Shown here: one piece after another, positions 44,449 to 53,891 of the stretch
Layout of the letters: each line of letters opens with the position of its first letter
Position numbering within the stretch: the first letter of the stretch is position 1
Source of the DNA: JAKAWQ01 sp963745975
GTDB lineage: Bacteria > Pseudomonadota > Alphaproteobacteria > Acetobacterales > Acetobacteraceae
Direction of reading: 5' to 3'
DNA length: 64,000 nucleotides
NCBI GenBank assembly: GCA_963745975.1
Contig: CAVUZJ010000013.1
Span: 1-64,000, forward strand
Program-made: the position numbers and the translations under genes
The notes under the pieces: generated by a model
Told to the model about the DNA's origin: nothing
Database searches by the model: none
The model's input: the letters and a program-made list of their open reading frames with translations, nothing else

Positions 44449-45306
44449 ATGCCGCCGCCGCAATCGCCGCATCTCACCATCATGATGAACGCCGCGCTGA
44501 AGGCGGCGAAGCGGCTCCTGCGCGACTTCAACGAGGTCGAGCAGCTCCAGGTGAGCGTGAAGGGGCCTTCGGACTTCGTGAGCCAGGCGGATCTGCGCGC
44601 CGAGGCGACGCTGCACCAGGAGCTCGAGAAGGCGCGGCCGGGCTACGCGTTCCTGATGGAGGAGTCCGGCGCTTCGGGCTCGCCGCGCTGGGCGTGGCGA
44701 TGGATCGTCGATCCGCTGGACGGGACGACCAACTTCCTGCACGGGATGCCGCATTGGGCGATCAGCATCGGGCTCGAGCGGCGGCTTGCCGATGGGGGCA
44801 GCGAGATCGTCGCGGGCGTGATCTACAATCCGGCGGCCAACGAGATGTTCCGCGCGGAGAAGGGCACGGGCGCCTATCTCAACGAGCGGCGGCTTCGCGT
44901 CTCGGCGCGGCGGGAGATGGGCGAGGCGGTGTTCGCGACCGGCATTCCCTTCGCCGCCGCCTCGGCCGGGCGGCGGCTCGCGTTCGCGCGCACGCTCGGC
45001 CAGCTCATGCCGCAGGTCGCCGGCGTGCGGCGGTTCGGCGCCGCGGCGCTCGACCTCGCCTGGGTCGCGGCGGGGCGCTTCGACGGCTACTGGGAGCTCG
45101 GCATCAACGCGTGGGACATGGCGGCGGGCCTGCTCCTGGTGCGGGAGGCGGGCGGGTTCGCGACGGACCCCGGGGGCGGGGACCCGCTGGCGAGCGGCGA
45201 CGTGGTGGCGGCGAATCCGGCGCTGCATCCGCGCCTGCTGGCGGCGGTGGTCGAGGGCGTGGAGGCGGCGCGCGATGCGAATTCCCGGGAAAGGCAAAAG
45301 GCATGA
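44449..45306 (+). CDS. suhB: Inositol monophosphatase family protein (SuhB-like)
   Basis: 285-aa Mg-dependent phosphatase. Metal ligands are in FLMEESG, WIVDPLDGTTNFLHG and INAWDMAAGLLL. It may act on inositol-1-phosphate or be a SuhB-like factor in RNA processing; the sequence does not decide. It lies 26 bp downstream of the efp stop in the same direction. Confidence 0.88.
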   Translation: MPPPQSPHLTIMMNAALKAAKRLLRDFNEVEQLQVSVKGPSDFVSQADLRAEATLHQELEKARPGYAFLMEESGASGSPRWAWRWIVDPLDGTTNFLHGMPHWAISIGLERRLADGGSEIVAGVIYNPAANEMFRAEKGTGAYLNERRLRVSARREMGEAVFATGIPFAAASAGRRLAFARTLGQLMPQVAGVRRFGAAALDLAWVAAGRFDGYWELGINAWDMAAGLLLVREAGGFATDPGGGDPLASGDVVAANPALHPRLLAAVVEGVEAARDANSRERQKA

Positions 45307-45360
45307 TCCTTGGCATCAGCGTTGGCACCCTGGCACGCCTCGGCTAGTCTTGGCGCGGCC

Positions 45361-46146
45361 ATGCGGTGGGGCTTCTTCCTTGCGGCCGTGTTTCTACTCG
45401 CCGCACCTTGGGCGCATGCCCAGGTGAGCGTAAACATGAACGCGCTCAGTGGGCTGGCGCCGACGCCGGCGGCGAAGCCCGGCCCGCCCCAGGCACCGGT
45501 TCCGCATTCGGCGCCGGTACCCCGAGCGGCGACTCCGGCGCGGACGGTGACGGGCCCGCTTCCCCTGCCCCCGGTGCCGCCAAGCCACGGAGGCCCGCCA
45601 GGCCCGCCGCCGCCGGCGTTCGCGACGCTCGGGGAAACGACGATCGGGCCGCTGCCCTCGCCGCCGCCCAAGCACCCGCCGGCGAACCCCGTTCTCGCGC
45701 CGATCGTCCTGGTCGGGCCGCCGCATCCGGAGCCGATGCCGCCGCCGCCGCATGTGGTCGATGGCGCGCCAGGCAGCGCGACGCGCATTCCCGACGGGCT
45801 TCGCGTCACCTTCGGCGCCGATGGTGCTGCGCTCAACCCGGCGACGCTCGCCGCACTGCGCGAGATCGCGGGAAGTGCCGCGGACGAGCACGCGCCTTCG
45901 GTCTCGGTCGATGGCTACGCGAAGAGCGATCCCTCCGACCCCTCGACGGCGCGCCGGCTCTCGCTCTCGCGGGCGCTCGCCGCGCAGGCGGTGCTGCGCG
46001 AGGCCGGGATCCCCTCGGAGCGGATCTATGTGCGCGCCTTGCTAGCGGTGGACGGGACGCCGCCGGCGAACCGCGTGGACGTGACGTTCCAACCCGACGC
46101 CGCGCCCAAGGCACCGCCCAAGGCACCGCCCAAGGAATCGCCATGA
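45361..46146 (+). CDS. OmpA-domain periplasmic protein with proline-rich linker
   Basis: 261-aa envelope protein. Signal peptide RWGFFLAAVFLLAAPWAHAQ, then about 120 residues of Pro/Ala-rich linker with many PP and PPP runs, then an OmpA-like domain (GLRVTFGADGAALNPATLAAL; RRLSLSRALAAQAVLREAG) for peptidoglycan contact. The C-terminus has two to three tandem APPK units. Many PPP motifs would require EF-P for translation. It overlaps the MotA-like start (ATGA), suggesting one complex. Confidence 0.8.
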   Translation: MRWGFFLAAVFLLAAPWAHAQVSVNMNALSGLAPTPAAKPGPPQAPVPHSAPVPRAATPARTVTGPLPLPPVPPSHGGPPGPPPPAFATLGETTIGPLPSPPPKHPPANPVLAPIVLVGPPHPEPMPPPPHVVDGAPGSATRIPDGLRVTFGADGAALNPATLAALREIAGSAADEHAPSVSVDGYAKSDPSDPSTARRLSLSRALAAQAVLREAGIPSERIYVRALLAVDGTPPANRVDVTFQPDAAPKAPPKAPPKESP

Positions 46147-47300
46147 CCCGGCCGACCGGCTACCTTCTGCGGATGCTGGCCTTCCTGGTGGCGGTGGCGA
46201 TCGTGGGCGCGCTGCTCGCGCCCAGCCTGCGCGCCTCCTTCTTGTACAACCCGGTCCTCAACTGCCTGATCTTCCTGGTCGAACTTTGCGGCATCGCGTG
46301 GAACCTGCGCCAGGTGCTCGTGCTGCAGCCCGAGGTGACCTGGGTCGAGACGTTCCAGCGCGGGCGCGCGCGGCTGGCGACGCTGCCGACGCCGCGGCTG
46401 CTCGCCTCGATGGCGAGCATGCTGGCGGCGCGCGCGAGCAAGAATTCGGAGGGGAACGACCGCGTGACGCTCTCCGCCTCCTCGATGCGGAGCCTGCTCG
46501 ACGGGATCGCGAGCCGGCTCGACGAGAGCCGGGAGCTTTCGCGCTACATGACGGGGCTGATGATCTTCCTGGGCCTGCTCGGCACCTTCTGGGGATTGCT
46601 GCGCACGGTCGGAGCGGTGAGCGAGGTGATCAGCGGGCTCTCGGTGGGGTCGGGCGATATCAGCGCGATGTTCGGCCAGCTCAAGGCCGGGCTCGTGCAG
46701 CCGCTGCACGGGATGGGCACCGCCTTCTCCTCGTCGATGTTCGGGCTTGCCGGAGCGCTGGTGCTGGGCTTCCTCGACCTCACCGCGGGCCAGGCGCAGA
46801 ACCGCTTCTTCAACGAGCTGGAGGACTGGCTGGCGAGCCTGACGCGACTTTCGAGCGGGGTGCTGGGCGGCGAGGGCGAGACGCCGGTGCCGGTCTATGT
46901 GCAGTCCCTCCTCGAGCACACGGCGGAGAACATGGAGGAGCTGCAGCGGATCCTGCTGCGCGGCGAGGACGGGCGATCGCAGGTCAACCACGCGCTGGCG
47001 CTGCTGTCCGACAAGCTCGCGACGCTTTCGGACACGATGCGGACCAATCAGCAATTGATGCTGAGGATCGCCGAGGCGCACGCGGCACTCGCCCCGGCGC
47101 TGACACGGTTCGCCAATTCGCGCGCCGAAGGCGGGCTCGACGAGGCGGCGCGGGCGCATCTGCGCAGCATGGACCTCACGCTGCAGCGGCTGCTCGCGGA
47201 GAGCGAGCAGGGGCGGGTGCAGAGCACGACCGAGCTGCGCAACGACCTCCGGCTGCTGACGCGGACGGTCGCGGCCCTCGCCGAGGAGCAGCCGCGGTGA
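46143..47300 (+). CDS. MotA/ExbB-like proton-channel-type membrane protein
   Basis: 385-aa inner-membrane protein. Hydrophobic segments are LAFLVAVAIVGALLAPSLR, YNPVLNCLIFLVELCGIAW, GLMIFLGLLGTFWGLLRTVG and FSSSMFGLAGALVLGFLDL. GTFWGLLRTVGAVSEVI and LHGMGTAFSSSMFGLAGAL match the MotA/TolQ/ExbB channel signature. A long cytoplasmic, probably helical tail of about 150 residues follows. It is predicted to form an ion-driven stator with the next gene's product; no flagellar genes are nearby. Confidence 0.82.
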   Translation: MTRPTGYLLRMLAFLVAVAIVGALLAPSLRASFLYNPVLNCLIFLVELCGIAWNLRQVLVLQPEVTWVETFQRGRARLATLPTPRLLASMASMLAARASKNSEGNDRVTLSASSMRSLLDGIASRLDESRELSRYMTGLMIFLGLLGTFWGLLRTVGAVSEVISGLSVGSGDISAMFGQLKAGLVQPLHGMGTAFSSSMFGLAGALVLGFLDLTAGQAQNRFFNELEDWLASLTRLSSGVLGGEGETPVPVYVQSLLEHTAENMEELQRILLRGEDGRSQVNHALALLSDKLATLSDTMRTNQQLMLRIAEAHAALAPALTRFANSRAEGGLDEAARAHLRSMDLTLQRLLAESEQGRVQSTTELRNDLRLLTRTVAALAEEQPR

Positions 47301-47335
47301 AGCGGCGCGCGGCGCCCGGCCGAGGATAGCAGGCG

Positions 47336-48772
47336 ATGCCAGCGGGGAGCCGCCGGCGCGGCGGCGGAGGGCTTGGGCTCAATCCCTGGCCCGGGTACGT
47401 CGATGCGCTTTCGACGCTGCTCATGGTCGTCATCTTCGTGCTGCTGGTGTTCGTGCTGGCGCAGGTGTTCCTCTCGATCGCGCTTTCCGGGCGGAACAAG
47501 GCGCTGGAGCAGCTCAATCAGCAGGTGGCGAGCCTCACCGACATGCTGGCGCTCGAGAAGAGCCACTCGGCGGCGCTGCAGCTTTCGGTCACGCAGCTGA
47601 CGAGCCAGCTCCAGGGCGAGCAGGCGGCGCGGAGCTCGCTTGCGCAGCAGCTCGCCGCGCTGGCCGCGGAGGAGGCGCAGATGGCGAGCGCGCGCAACGC
47701 GGCGGAAAGCGCGCGCAGCACGCTCGCCGCCGAGCTTGCGAACGCCGAGCTGCAAGTGCAGTCGGGCAACACACGGCTGGCGCAACTGCAATCGGATCTC
47801 GCGGCGGCGGGCGCACGTGCGGACAAGGCGACACAGACGGCCAAGGCGCAAGCGAGCGAAGTCCTGACGACCGCTGCGGAGCTGGCCGCGGCGAAGAAGC
47901 GGCTCGCCGATATGCAGGCCGAGATGGCCGCACTCGACCGGCAGGTGAAGGTCAGCCAGGCGACGGTCACGGAAAAGCTTTCGGATCTCGCTTCGCTCAC
48001 CGAGCAGGTGCAGGCCCTCACCGCGCTGCGGGACGAGCTCGAGAAGAAGGCGGAGGCGGCGGCGGTCCAGGCGACGACGGAGGCCGAACGAAGGGCGGCG
48101 GCCGAGGCGCTGATGGCCAACGAAAGCAGCCTTGCCAACAGCGCGGTGGCGCGGATCGCCCTGCTCAACGAGCAGATCGCAGCCCTCAGGTCACAGCTTG
48201 CGAGCCTCAACGCGGCCCTTGGCGTCTCCGAGCAGGCGGATAAATCGAAGGACGTGCAGATCGCCGATCTCGGACGGCGGCTGAACGCCGCACTCGCCCA
48301 ACGGGTGCAGGAACTCGAGCTGTACCGGAGCGAGTTCTTCGGCAAGCTGCGCCAGGCGCTGGCGGACCAGCCGGGGATCCGCATCGTCGGCGACCGGTTC
48401 GTGTTCCAGAACGAGGTGCTGTTCCCGATCGGTAGCGCCGACCTTACGCAAGCGGGCCGGCTCAAGATCATCGAGCTTGCGCTGACGCTGGAGGCGATCG
48501 CGCAGAAGATTCCCCCGGGGCTGCACTGGGTCCTGGACGTGCAGGGCTATACCGACGCAACCCCGATCGACACGCCGCAATTTCCCTCGAACTGGGAACT
48601 CTCCGCGCAGCGCGCGATCAACGTCGTCAACCTTCTCGTCCAACAGGGCGTGCCGGCCGACCGCCTCGCCGCAACCGGCTTCGGCGACACACACCCGCTC
48701 GACGCCGCGGACACGCCCTCGGCCTACGCCAAGAACCGACGCATCGAGTTCCTGCTCACCAATTACCAGTAG
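47336..48772 (+). CDS. MotB/OmpA-like protein with long periplasmic coiled coil
   Basis: 478-aa protein. One N-terminal helix, PGYVDALSTLLMVVIFVLLVFVLA, has an Asp at about residue 23 in the position of the MotB proton-carrying Asp. A long Ala/Gln/Leu-rich coiled coil (about residues 50-335) follows. The C-terminal OmpA domain (about 350-478) has VLDVQGYTDATPID and the peptidoglycan-contact region NWELSAQRAINVV...NRRIEFLL. The long coil would span the periplasm. With the MotA-like protein it would form a stator-type complex. Confidence 0.85.
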   Translation: MPAGSRRRGGGGLGLNPWPGYVDALSTLLMVVIFVLLVFVLAQVFLSIALSGRNKALEQLNQQVASLTDMLALEKSHSAALQLSVTQLTSQLQGEQAARSSLAQQLAALAAEEAQMASARNAAESARSTLAAELANAELQVQSGNTRLAQLQSDLAAAGARADKATQTAKAQASEVLTTAAELAAAKKRLADMQAEMAALDRQVKVSQATVTEKLSDLASLTEQVQALTALRDELEKKAEAAAVQATTEAERRAAAEALMANESSLANSAVARIALLNEQIAALRSQLASLNAALGVSEQADKSKDVQIADLGRRLNAALAQRVQELELYRSEFFGKLRQALADQPGIRIVGDRFVFQNEVLFPIGSADLTQAGRLKIIELALTLEAIAQKIPPGLHWVLDVQGYTDATPIDTPQFPSNWELSAQRAINVVNLLVQQGVPADRLAATGFGDTHPLDAADTPSAYAKNRRIEFLLTNYQ

Positions 48773-48809
48773 CGCCCGCGGGCCTGGGCCGATACCAACC
48801 ACCGAAAGG

Positions 48810-49004
48810 CCAGGGGGACGCTGTCCCCCTGGACCCCCTGGCAAAGGCGGAGCCTTTGCAATCCATTCGCTTGGCGGCCGCTGAGGGCGGTGTGGCCAAA
48901 GCGCGGAACGCGCTTTGGCCACACCGCCCTCAGCGGCCGCCAAAACGAAAGGGTTCCAAGGGCTCGCCCTTGGCGGGGGTTCCAAGGGGGCAGAGCCCCC
49001 TTGG
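48810..49004. repeat. Second array of GC-rich hairpins
   Basis: Perfect hairpins at 48810-48832, 48841-48859, 48871-48943, 48956-48973 and 48982-49004. The block 48840-48868 is identical to 24419-24447 in the first array. The gap lies between two plus-strand genes, so it may end the MotA/B transcript. The decarboxylase start lies just beyond it. Confidence 0.8.
48871..48943. repeat. Perfect 35-bp inverted repeat with 3-nt loop
   Basis: Left arm 48871-48905 and right arm 48909-48943 are exact reverse complements, separated by GAA. Arms begin TTGGCGGCCG and end CGGCCGCCAA. No mismatches or bulges. Much longer than a usual terminator stem and lacking a U-tract; it resembles a mobile hairpin element (REP/MITE-like). 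Confidence 0.9.
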
Positions 49005-49043
49005 TCTTTGCGGCGGTCGGTATCGTGGCGGAGGGGGTGGGCG

Positions 49044-51392
49044 GTGGAATATGAGCGGCGGTTCAAGTTTTTGGTGTGTGCTCCGGCCTTTGATGCCGAG
49101 GACCTGGAGGGTCAGCGGCTAGCGGAGATCGTCGCCGAGATCGCGCGCATTGGCTTCGCGGTGGTGAAGGCGCGCAAGCCCGACGATGCCGAGCTGGTGA
49201 TTCGCACGGACGCCGCGATCGGCTGTGTGCTGATCGACTGGGGCAAGCGTGGGCCGCAGGGAAAGATGGCGGCGCTCGTCAAGTTCATTCGCGGCCGCGG
49301 GCTCGATACGCCGATCTACATTCTGATCCGGCATCATCGGCTGGAGGAGATACCGACCGAGGTGATGCACGAGGCCGACGGCTATGTGTTCCTGGCCGAG
49401 GAGACACCGGAGTACATCGCGAAGACGTTGGCCGGCCGGCTCCGGCAATATGCGGAGACTTTGAAGACGCCCTTCTTCGGCGCGCTCGTCGATTATGCTG
49501 AGGAGGGGAACCAGCTCTGGACCTGCCCCGGTCATAATGGGGGAATGTTTTATTCGCGGAGCCCGATCGGGCGGATTTTCGTCGAGCATCTCGGTGAGGC
49601 GGTGTTCCGCGACGATCTCGACAATTCGGTGGTGGAGCTTGGCGATCTTCTCGTGCACGAGGGGCCGGCGCTGGCTGCCGAGCGGGCGGCGGCGGAGGTT
49701 TTCGGCGCGGAGCGGACGTATTTCGTGCTGAACGGCACGTCGATGTCGAACAAGGTGGTGTTGCAGGCGCTGGTGGCGCCGGGCGATCTCGTGCTGTTCG
49801 ACCGCAACAACCACAAGGCGGCGCATCATGGCGCGCTGTTCCTCGGCGGCGGCATTCCGATCTATCTGGAGACCGACCGCAACGCCTATGGATTGATCGG
49901 GCCGATCGAGCCCGCGGGGCTCGACGAAGCGGCGCTCCGCGAGCGGATCCGTGTCCATCCGTTGGTGGCGGATGGGGAGGCGTGGCGGCGCGAGCGGCCG
50001 TTTCGGGTTGCGGTGATCCAGCAATGCACGTACGACGGCACGATCTACGCGGCGGACGAGATCCTGCGGCGGATTGGGCCACTTTGCGACTATCTGCTGT
50101 TCGACGAGGCCTGGGCGGGATTCATGAAGTTCCATCCGCTCTATCGCGGCCGGTTCGCGATGGGGCTCCGGGACCTCGGCGCGGGGTCTCCGGGCATCGT
50201 CGCGAGCCAGTCCACGCATAAGCAGCTGGCGGGATTCAGCCAAGCGAGCCAGATTCATGTCCGCGATTCGCATCTCGGCGATCAGCGGCGCCGGCTCGAG
50301 CATCGCCGGCTCAACGAGGTCTTCATGATGCATGCGAGCACCTCGCCCTTCTATCCGCTGTTCGCGAGCCTCGATGTCGGGGCGCAGATGATGAAGGGCA
50401 GGAGCGGCGAGGTGCTGTGGGACGACACGATCCGGCTTGGGATCGAGATTCGCAAGAAGCTGCGTGCCATTCGCCGCGAGTTCGCGGAGCGCGAGGCGGA
50501 CCCGGCGCGGCGCTGGTTCTTCGAGCCGTTCGTGCCGGAGCGCGTGATGATGCAGGAGGAGGGTGGGGCGCGCGAGGTTGCGTGGGAGGATGTGCCGACC
50601 GATGCGCTGGCGTCGGATCCTGTATTTTGGGCGCTGGAGCCGGGGGCGGCGTGGCATGGATTCCGGAATGCGGCAGGGGGTTGGGCGATGACCGACCCGA
50701 ACAAGCTCACGCTACTGACGCCGGGGTTCGAGCCGGGGGGCGGTTATGCCGAGCACGGCGTGCCGGCGCCGGTGCTGGCGGCGTGGCTGCGCGAGAATCG
50801 CATCGTGCCGGAGAAGAACGACCTCAACTCGATTCTTTTTCTGCTCACGCCCGGCGTGGAGAGCAGCAAGGCGGGCAACCTGATCAGCGCGCTCCTCTAC
50901 TTCAAGCGGCTGCACGACGAGAACGTGCCGCTCGAGGAGGCGATGGGCGAGTTCGTCGCCGCGCGGGGGGAGCGCTATCGCGGGGCGCGGCTCGGCGAGC
51001 TTTGCGGCGAGATACACCGGTTCTTTCGCGATGCCGATACGAGCGGGCTGCAAAGGGCGCAATTCCGCGCGGCGCATTTTCCGGAGCCTGCGATGACGCC
51101 GGCCGAGGCGATGCAATGCCTGGTGCGGAACGAGGTCGATTACGTGCCGATCGGCGAGGTGGAGGGACGGATCGCGACGACGCTTTGGGTCGTCTATCCG
51201 CCGGGCATCGCCTCGGTCATCCCCGGCGAGCGGCTGGACGCGCGCGCCCGGCCGATGATCGCCTACTTGCAGGCCTTCGAGCGTGCTGCCAACCTTTTTC
51301 CGGGATTCGAGACGGAGATCCAGGGCGTTTATCGCGAGAGCGCGCCGGACGGCGCGATCCAGTTCTGGACCTATGTGGTGCGCGAGGCGTGA
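49044..51392 (+). CDS. Ornithine/lysine/arginine decarboxylase, class I
   Basis: 782-aa PLP enzyme that decarboxylates a basic amino acid to a polyamine-type amine and consumes a proton. The N-terminal receiver-like wing domain is followed by the PLP domain: CPGHNGGMFYSRSP, HKAAHHGALFLGG, DYLLFDEAWAGF and the Schiff-base Lys in QSTHKQLAGFSQAS. The C-terminal domain has LLTPGVESSKAGNL. The length fits the 700-780 aa class I group. GTG 49044 with GGAGGGGGTG upstream is preferred over a frame from 48915 inside the repeats. Lys, Orn or Arg cannot be told apart here. Confidence 0.88.
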   Translation: MEYERRFKFLVCAPAFDAEDLEGQRLAEIVAEIARIGFAVVKARKPDDAELVIRTDAAIGCVLIDWGKRGPQGKMAALVKFIRGRGLDTPIYILIRHHRLEEIPTEVMHEADGYVFLAEETPEYIAKTLAGRLRQYAETLKTPFFGALVDYAEEGNQLWTCPGHNGGMFYSRSPIGRIFVEHLGEAVFRDDLDNSVVELGDLLVHEGPALAAERAAAEVFGAERTYFVLNGTSMSNKVVLQALVAPGDLVLFDRNNHKAAHHGALFLGGGIPIYLETDRNAYGLIGPIEPAGLDEAALRERIRVHPLVADGEAWRRERPFRVAVIQQCTYDGTIYAADEILRRIGPLCDYLLFDEAWAGFMKFHPLYRGRFAMGLRDLGAGSPGIVASQSTHKQLAGFSQASQIHVRDSHLGDQRRRLEHRRLNEVFMMHASTSPFYPLFASLDVGAQMMKGRSGEVLWDDTIRLGIEIRKKLRAIRREFAEREADPARRWFFEPFVPERVMMQEEGGAREVAWEDVPTDALASDPVFWALEPGAAWHGFRNAAGGWAMTDPNKLTLLTPGFEPGGGYAEHGVPAPVLAAWLRENRIVPEKNDLNSILFLLTPGVESSKAGNLISALLYFKRLHDENVPLEEAMGEFVAARGERYRGARLGELCGEIHRFFRDADTSGLQRAQFRAAHFPEPAMTPAEAMQCLVRNEVDYVPIGEVEGRIATTLWVVYPPGIASVIPGERLDARARPMIAYLQAFERAANLFPGFETEIQGVYRESAPDGAIQFWTYVVREA

Positions 51393-51431
51393 TGCGCGGA
51401 GGAATGGTGGTGGAGCGGGGCAGGGGGGAAG

Positions 51432-52274
51432 ATGCGGCTTGCCAGTTTTTCGATTGCGGGATGCAAGGGTTATGGGATCGTGGTCGAGGGAGGTGCGATC
51501 GATCTTTCGCGCCGGTTGGGAGCGGGTGCGCCGAGCCTGCGCGCAGCGATCGCGGCGGGCGGCGTTGAGCCGATGCGGGCGCTGGTGGAGGAGCCGGCGG
51601 ATGTCGCCATGGGGGATATCGCGCTCGATCTGCCGATCCCGGATGCCGCGAAGATCCTCTGCGTCGGCCGCAACTACAGGGGACATGTGGCCGAGGGGAA
51701 TTTGAAGCTTCCCGAAAAGCCGAGCGTCTTCCTGCGTGCGACCGAGAGCTTCGTGCCGTGCGGAGGCGCGCTGGTGCGGCCGAGGGTTTCGCGAGAGTTC
51801 GACTATGAGGGCGAGCTTGCGGTGGTCATCGGCAAGCCGGGGCGGCACATCGCGCGGGAGGCGGCGCTCGGGCACGTGTTCGGCTATACCTGCCTGAACG
51901 ACGGCAGCGTGCGCGACTACCAGTTCACCCACTCGCTGATGGTGGGGAAGAATTTCTACCGTTCGGGCAGCATCGGGCCGTGGATCGTGACGGCGGACGA
52001 GATCCCCGATCCGACGCAGCTTTGCTTGCGGACCCGGCTGAGTGGGGTTGAGGTCCAGCACGCGAGGACCGATGACCTGATCTTCGACATCCCGACCATC
52101 ATTTCGTACATTTCCGCCTTCATTCCGCTGGATGCCGGCGATGTCATCGCGACGGGAACGCCGGAGGGCGTGGGGTTCGCGCGCAAGCCGCCGCTCTGGA
52201 TGAAGGCCGGCGACGAGATCGAGGTCGAGATTTCGGGGATCGGCGTGTTGCGCAATTCGGTGGTCGATGAATGA
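51432..52274 (+). CDS. Fumarylacetoacetate hydrolase-family protein
   Basis: 280-aa FAH-fold enzyme acting on a 2,4-diketo acid or related C-C bond. ILCVGRNYRGHVAEGN begins the domain. Metal ligands are expected in FDYEGELAVVIG and in CLNDGSVRDYQF. GDVIATGTPEGVGFARKPPLW is the conserved C-terminal signature. The substrate is unknown. GGGGGGAAG precedes the ATG. Confidence 0.88.
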   Translation: MRLASFSIAGCKGYGIVVEGGAIDLSRRLGAGAPSLRAAIAAGGVEPMRALVEEPADVAMGDIALDLPIPDAAKILCVGRNYRGHVAEGNLKLPEKPSVFLRATESFVPCGGALVRPRVSREFDYEGELAVVIGKPGRHIAREAALGHVFGYTCLNDGSVRDYQFTHSLMVGKNFYRSGSIGPWIVTADEIPDPTQLCLRTRLSGVEVQHARTDDLIFDIPTIISYISAFIPLDAGDVIATGTPEGVGFARKPPLWMKAGDEIEVEISGIGVLRNSVVDE

Positions 52275-52313
52275 GCGTGGGCTTCGAGGCAGGTCCGCAC
52301 TTTCCCGGCGCGG

Positions 52314-53891
52314 TCATGTTCGATAGTTCGGCGGCGGAGTAAAGCCGCCGAATTCGCGTTCGATCAATTCGGCAAACTTGAGCGTCGTTTTGTCTTCGAG
52401 AAAGCCGCCGACGATCTGCACTCCGATCGGCAGGCCGTGTTCGTCATGGCCGATCGGCGTCACCGTCGCGGGCAGACCGGTCGGGGTGGCGATCGCGCAC
52501 CACGCTATCTGATCGTCGTACGGTACTTTCCTGCCGTCGATGTGGAGCACCCGACGCACTTGCGGCTCCGACTGGTCTTGCGGGAAGGCCACGGTCGGCA
52601 TCGGCGGACACAACAGCACGTCGATGCCTTGGAACAGCGCCTGCCAGCGCGCCCGCAGACCGAAGCGCTCGGAGGTCGCTCTGATCCATTCCGGATGGGA
52701 GATCGTCACGCCGCGCAGGTCGTAGGCGCCGATGCTCTGGTTCTCCGGCGAGAGGACCTGGGCTTCGGCAGAGTACCTGACCCGCTCGTCCGGCGAGAGG
52801 TCGAAGCTGAACACGGCGGCCAGCAATTCGGAGTAGTTACGGGTTGTGCGGGCGAGGTTCGGCTGGTGCGGATTGTTGCGGCTTACCTGGCAGCCGGCTT
52901 TCGCCAGCCTGCCGGCGAGCGCATCGAGCGCGCCCAGCACGCTGTTTGCGGTCGGGCAAAGCGGGTGCTCGTCGAGCACCAGCACGCGAAAGTCCGCAAG
53001 CTTCTCGTGCCGCGGCGGTGGCAAGGCGAGCTTGAAGCCGATGCCGTCCCACATCGGATCGGGCCCGGCGATCACATCGAGCTCGAGCGCGAGATCGGCA
53101 GCGCTGCGCGCCATCGGCCCGGCCACCTCCATGTCGCCCACCACCGGGATCGGCGGGGTTTCGGGGTATCCGGCACCGCGCAGAGGAACCAGAGCGAGGC
53201 TCGGCTTATGGGCGCAGACGCCGCAGAAATGCGCCGGCGCGCGCAGCGAGCCGCCGATATCCGAACCGAGCTCGAGCGGCACATACCCAACGGCGAGAGC
53301 CGCTGCCGCGCCGCCCGACGAGCCGCCGGGCGTACGCGTCAGGTCCCATGGGTTGTTGGTGGTGCCGTAGACCTCGTTGTAGCTCTGCCAGTCGTTAAGC
53401 CCTTCCGGCACGTTCGTCTTGCCGAGGATGATCGCGCCGGCCGCCTTGAGCCGCTGCACCACGAGCGCGTCGGAATTGGGCTTCCAGTCTTTGAACTTCG
53501 GATAGCCCCATGAGGTCGGCAGGCCGGCAACGTTGTATTGTTCCTTGACCGTCATCGGCAGGCCGAGCAGCGGCCGCCTCTCGCCTTTCGCCAGGGCGTC
53601 GTCGGCCGCCTTCGCCGCCGCTCTGGCCCGGTCGAAGTCGCGCACCACGACCGCGTTGATCTTGCCATCGAGCGCCTCGATGCGCGCGATGGCGGCATCG
53701 AGCAGTTCGCGCGCGGAGACCTGCCTGGCTCTCAGCATTTGCAGCAGGTCGCTTGCGGTGTGGTAGGGGCCGGGCGTGGCGCTGGCCGTGGCGTTCGGCG
53801 TGGCGTTGGCCCATGGGGGGGCGGGCGTGGCGGCCGCCACGGCGGTTGCCCCGAGGCCCGCCACGAGCCCACGCCGGTGCAGATCGCGCAT
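52314..53891 (-). CDS. Amidase-signature hydrolase with Tat-type signal
   Basis: 525-aa amidase. The N-terminus MRDLHRRGLVAGLGATAVAAATPAPPWA contains twin Arg before a hydrophobic stretch, so export by Tat is likely. The Ser-cisSer-Lys triad is present: Lys in LPMTVKEQYNVAG, cis-Ser in PGGSSGGAAAA and nucleophile Ser in ELGSDIGGSLRAPAHF. ATG 53891 is chosen because it yields the signal; the frame to 54083 runs on without support. The amide substrate is unknown. Confidence 0.87.
   Translation of the reverse strand: MRDLHRRGLVAGLGATAVAAATPAPPWANATPNATASATPGPYHTASDLLQMLRARQVSARELLDAAIARIEALDGKINAVVVRDFDRARAAAKAADDALAKGERRPLLGLPMTVKEQYNVAGLPTSWGYPKFKDWKPNSDALVVQRLKAAGAIILGKTNVPEGLNDWQSYNEVYGTTNNPWDLTRTPGGSSGGAAAALAVGYVPLELGSDIGGSLRAPAHFCGVCAHKPSLALVPLRGAGYPETPPIPVVGDMEVAGPMARSAADLALELDVIAGPDPMWDGIGFKLALPPPRHEKLADFRVLVLDEHPLCPTANSVLGALDALAGRLAKAGCQVSRNNPHQPNLARTTRNYSELLAAVFSFDLSPDERVRYSAEAQVLSPENQSIGAYDLRGVTISHPEWIRATSERFGLRARWQALFQGIDVLLCPPMPTVAFPQDQSEPQVRRVLHIDGRKVPYDDQIAWCAIATPTGLPATVTPIGHDEHGLPIGVQIVGGFLEDKTTLKFAELIEREFGGFTPPPNYRT

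Noticed and set aside
45361..48772. Zorya-type anti-phage system
   Set aside because: MotA/MotB-like genes are present but the Zorya effectors (ZorC/D/E) are missing, and the long coiled coil is on the MotB-like partner.
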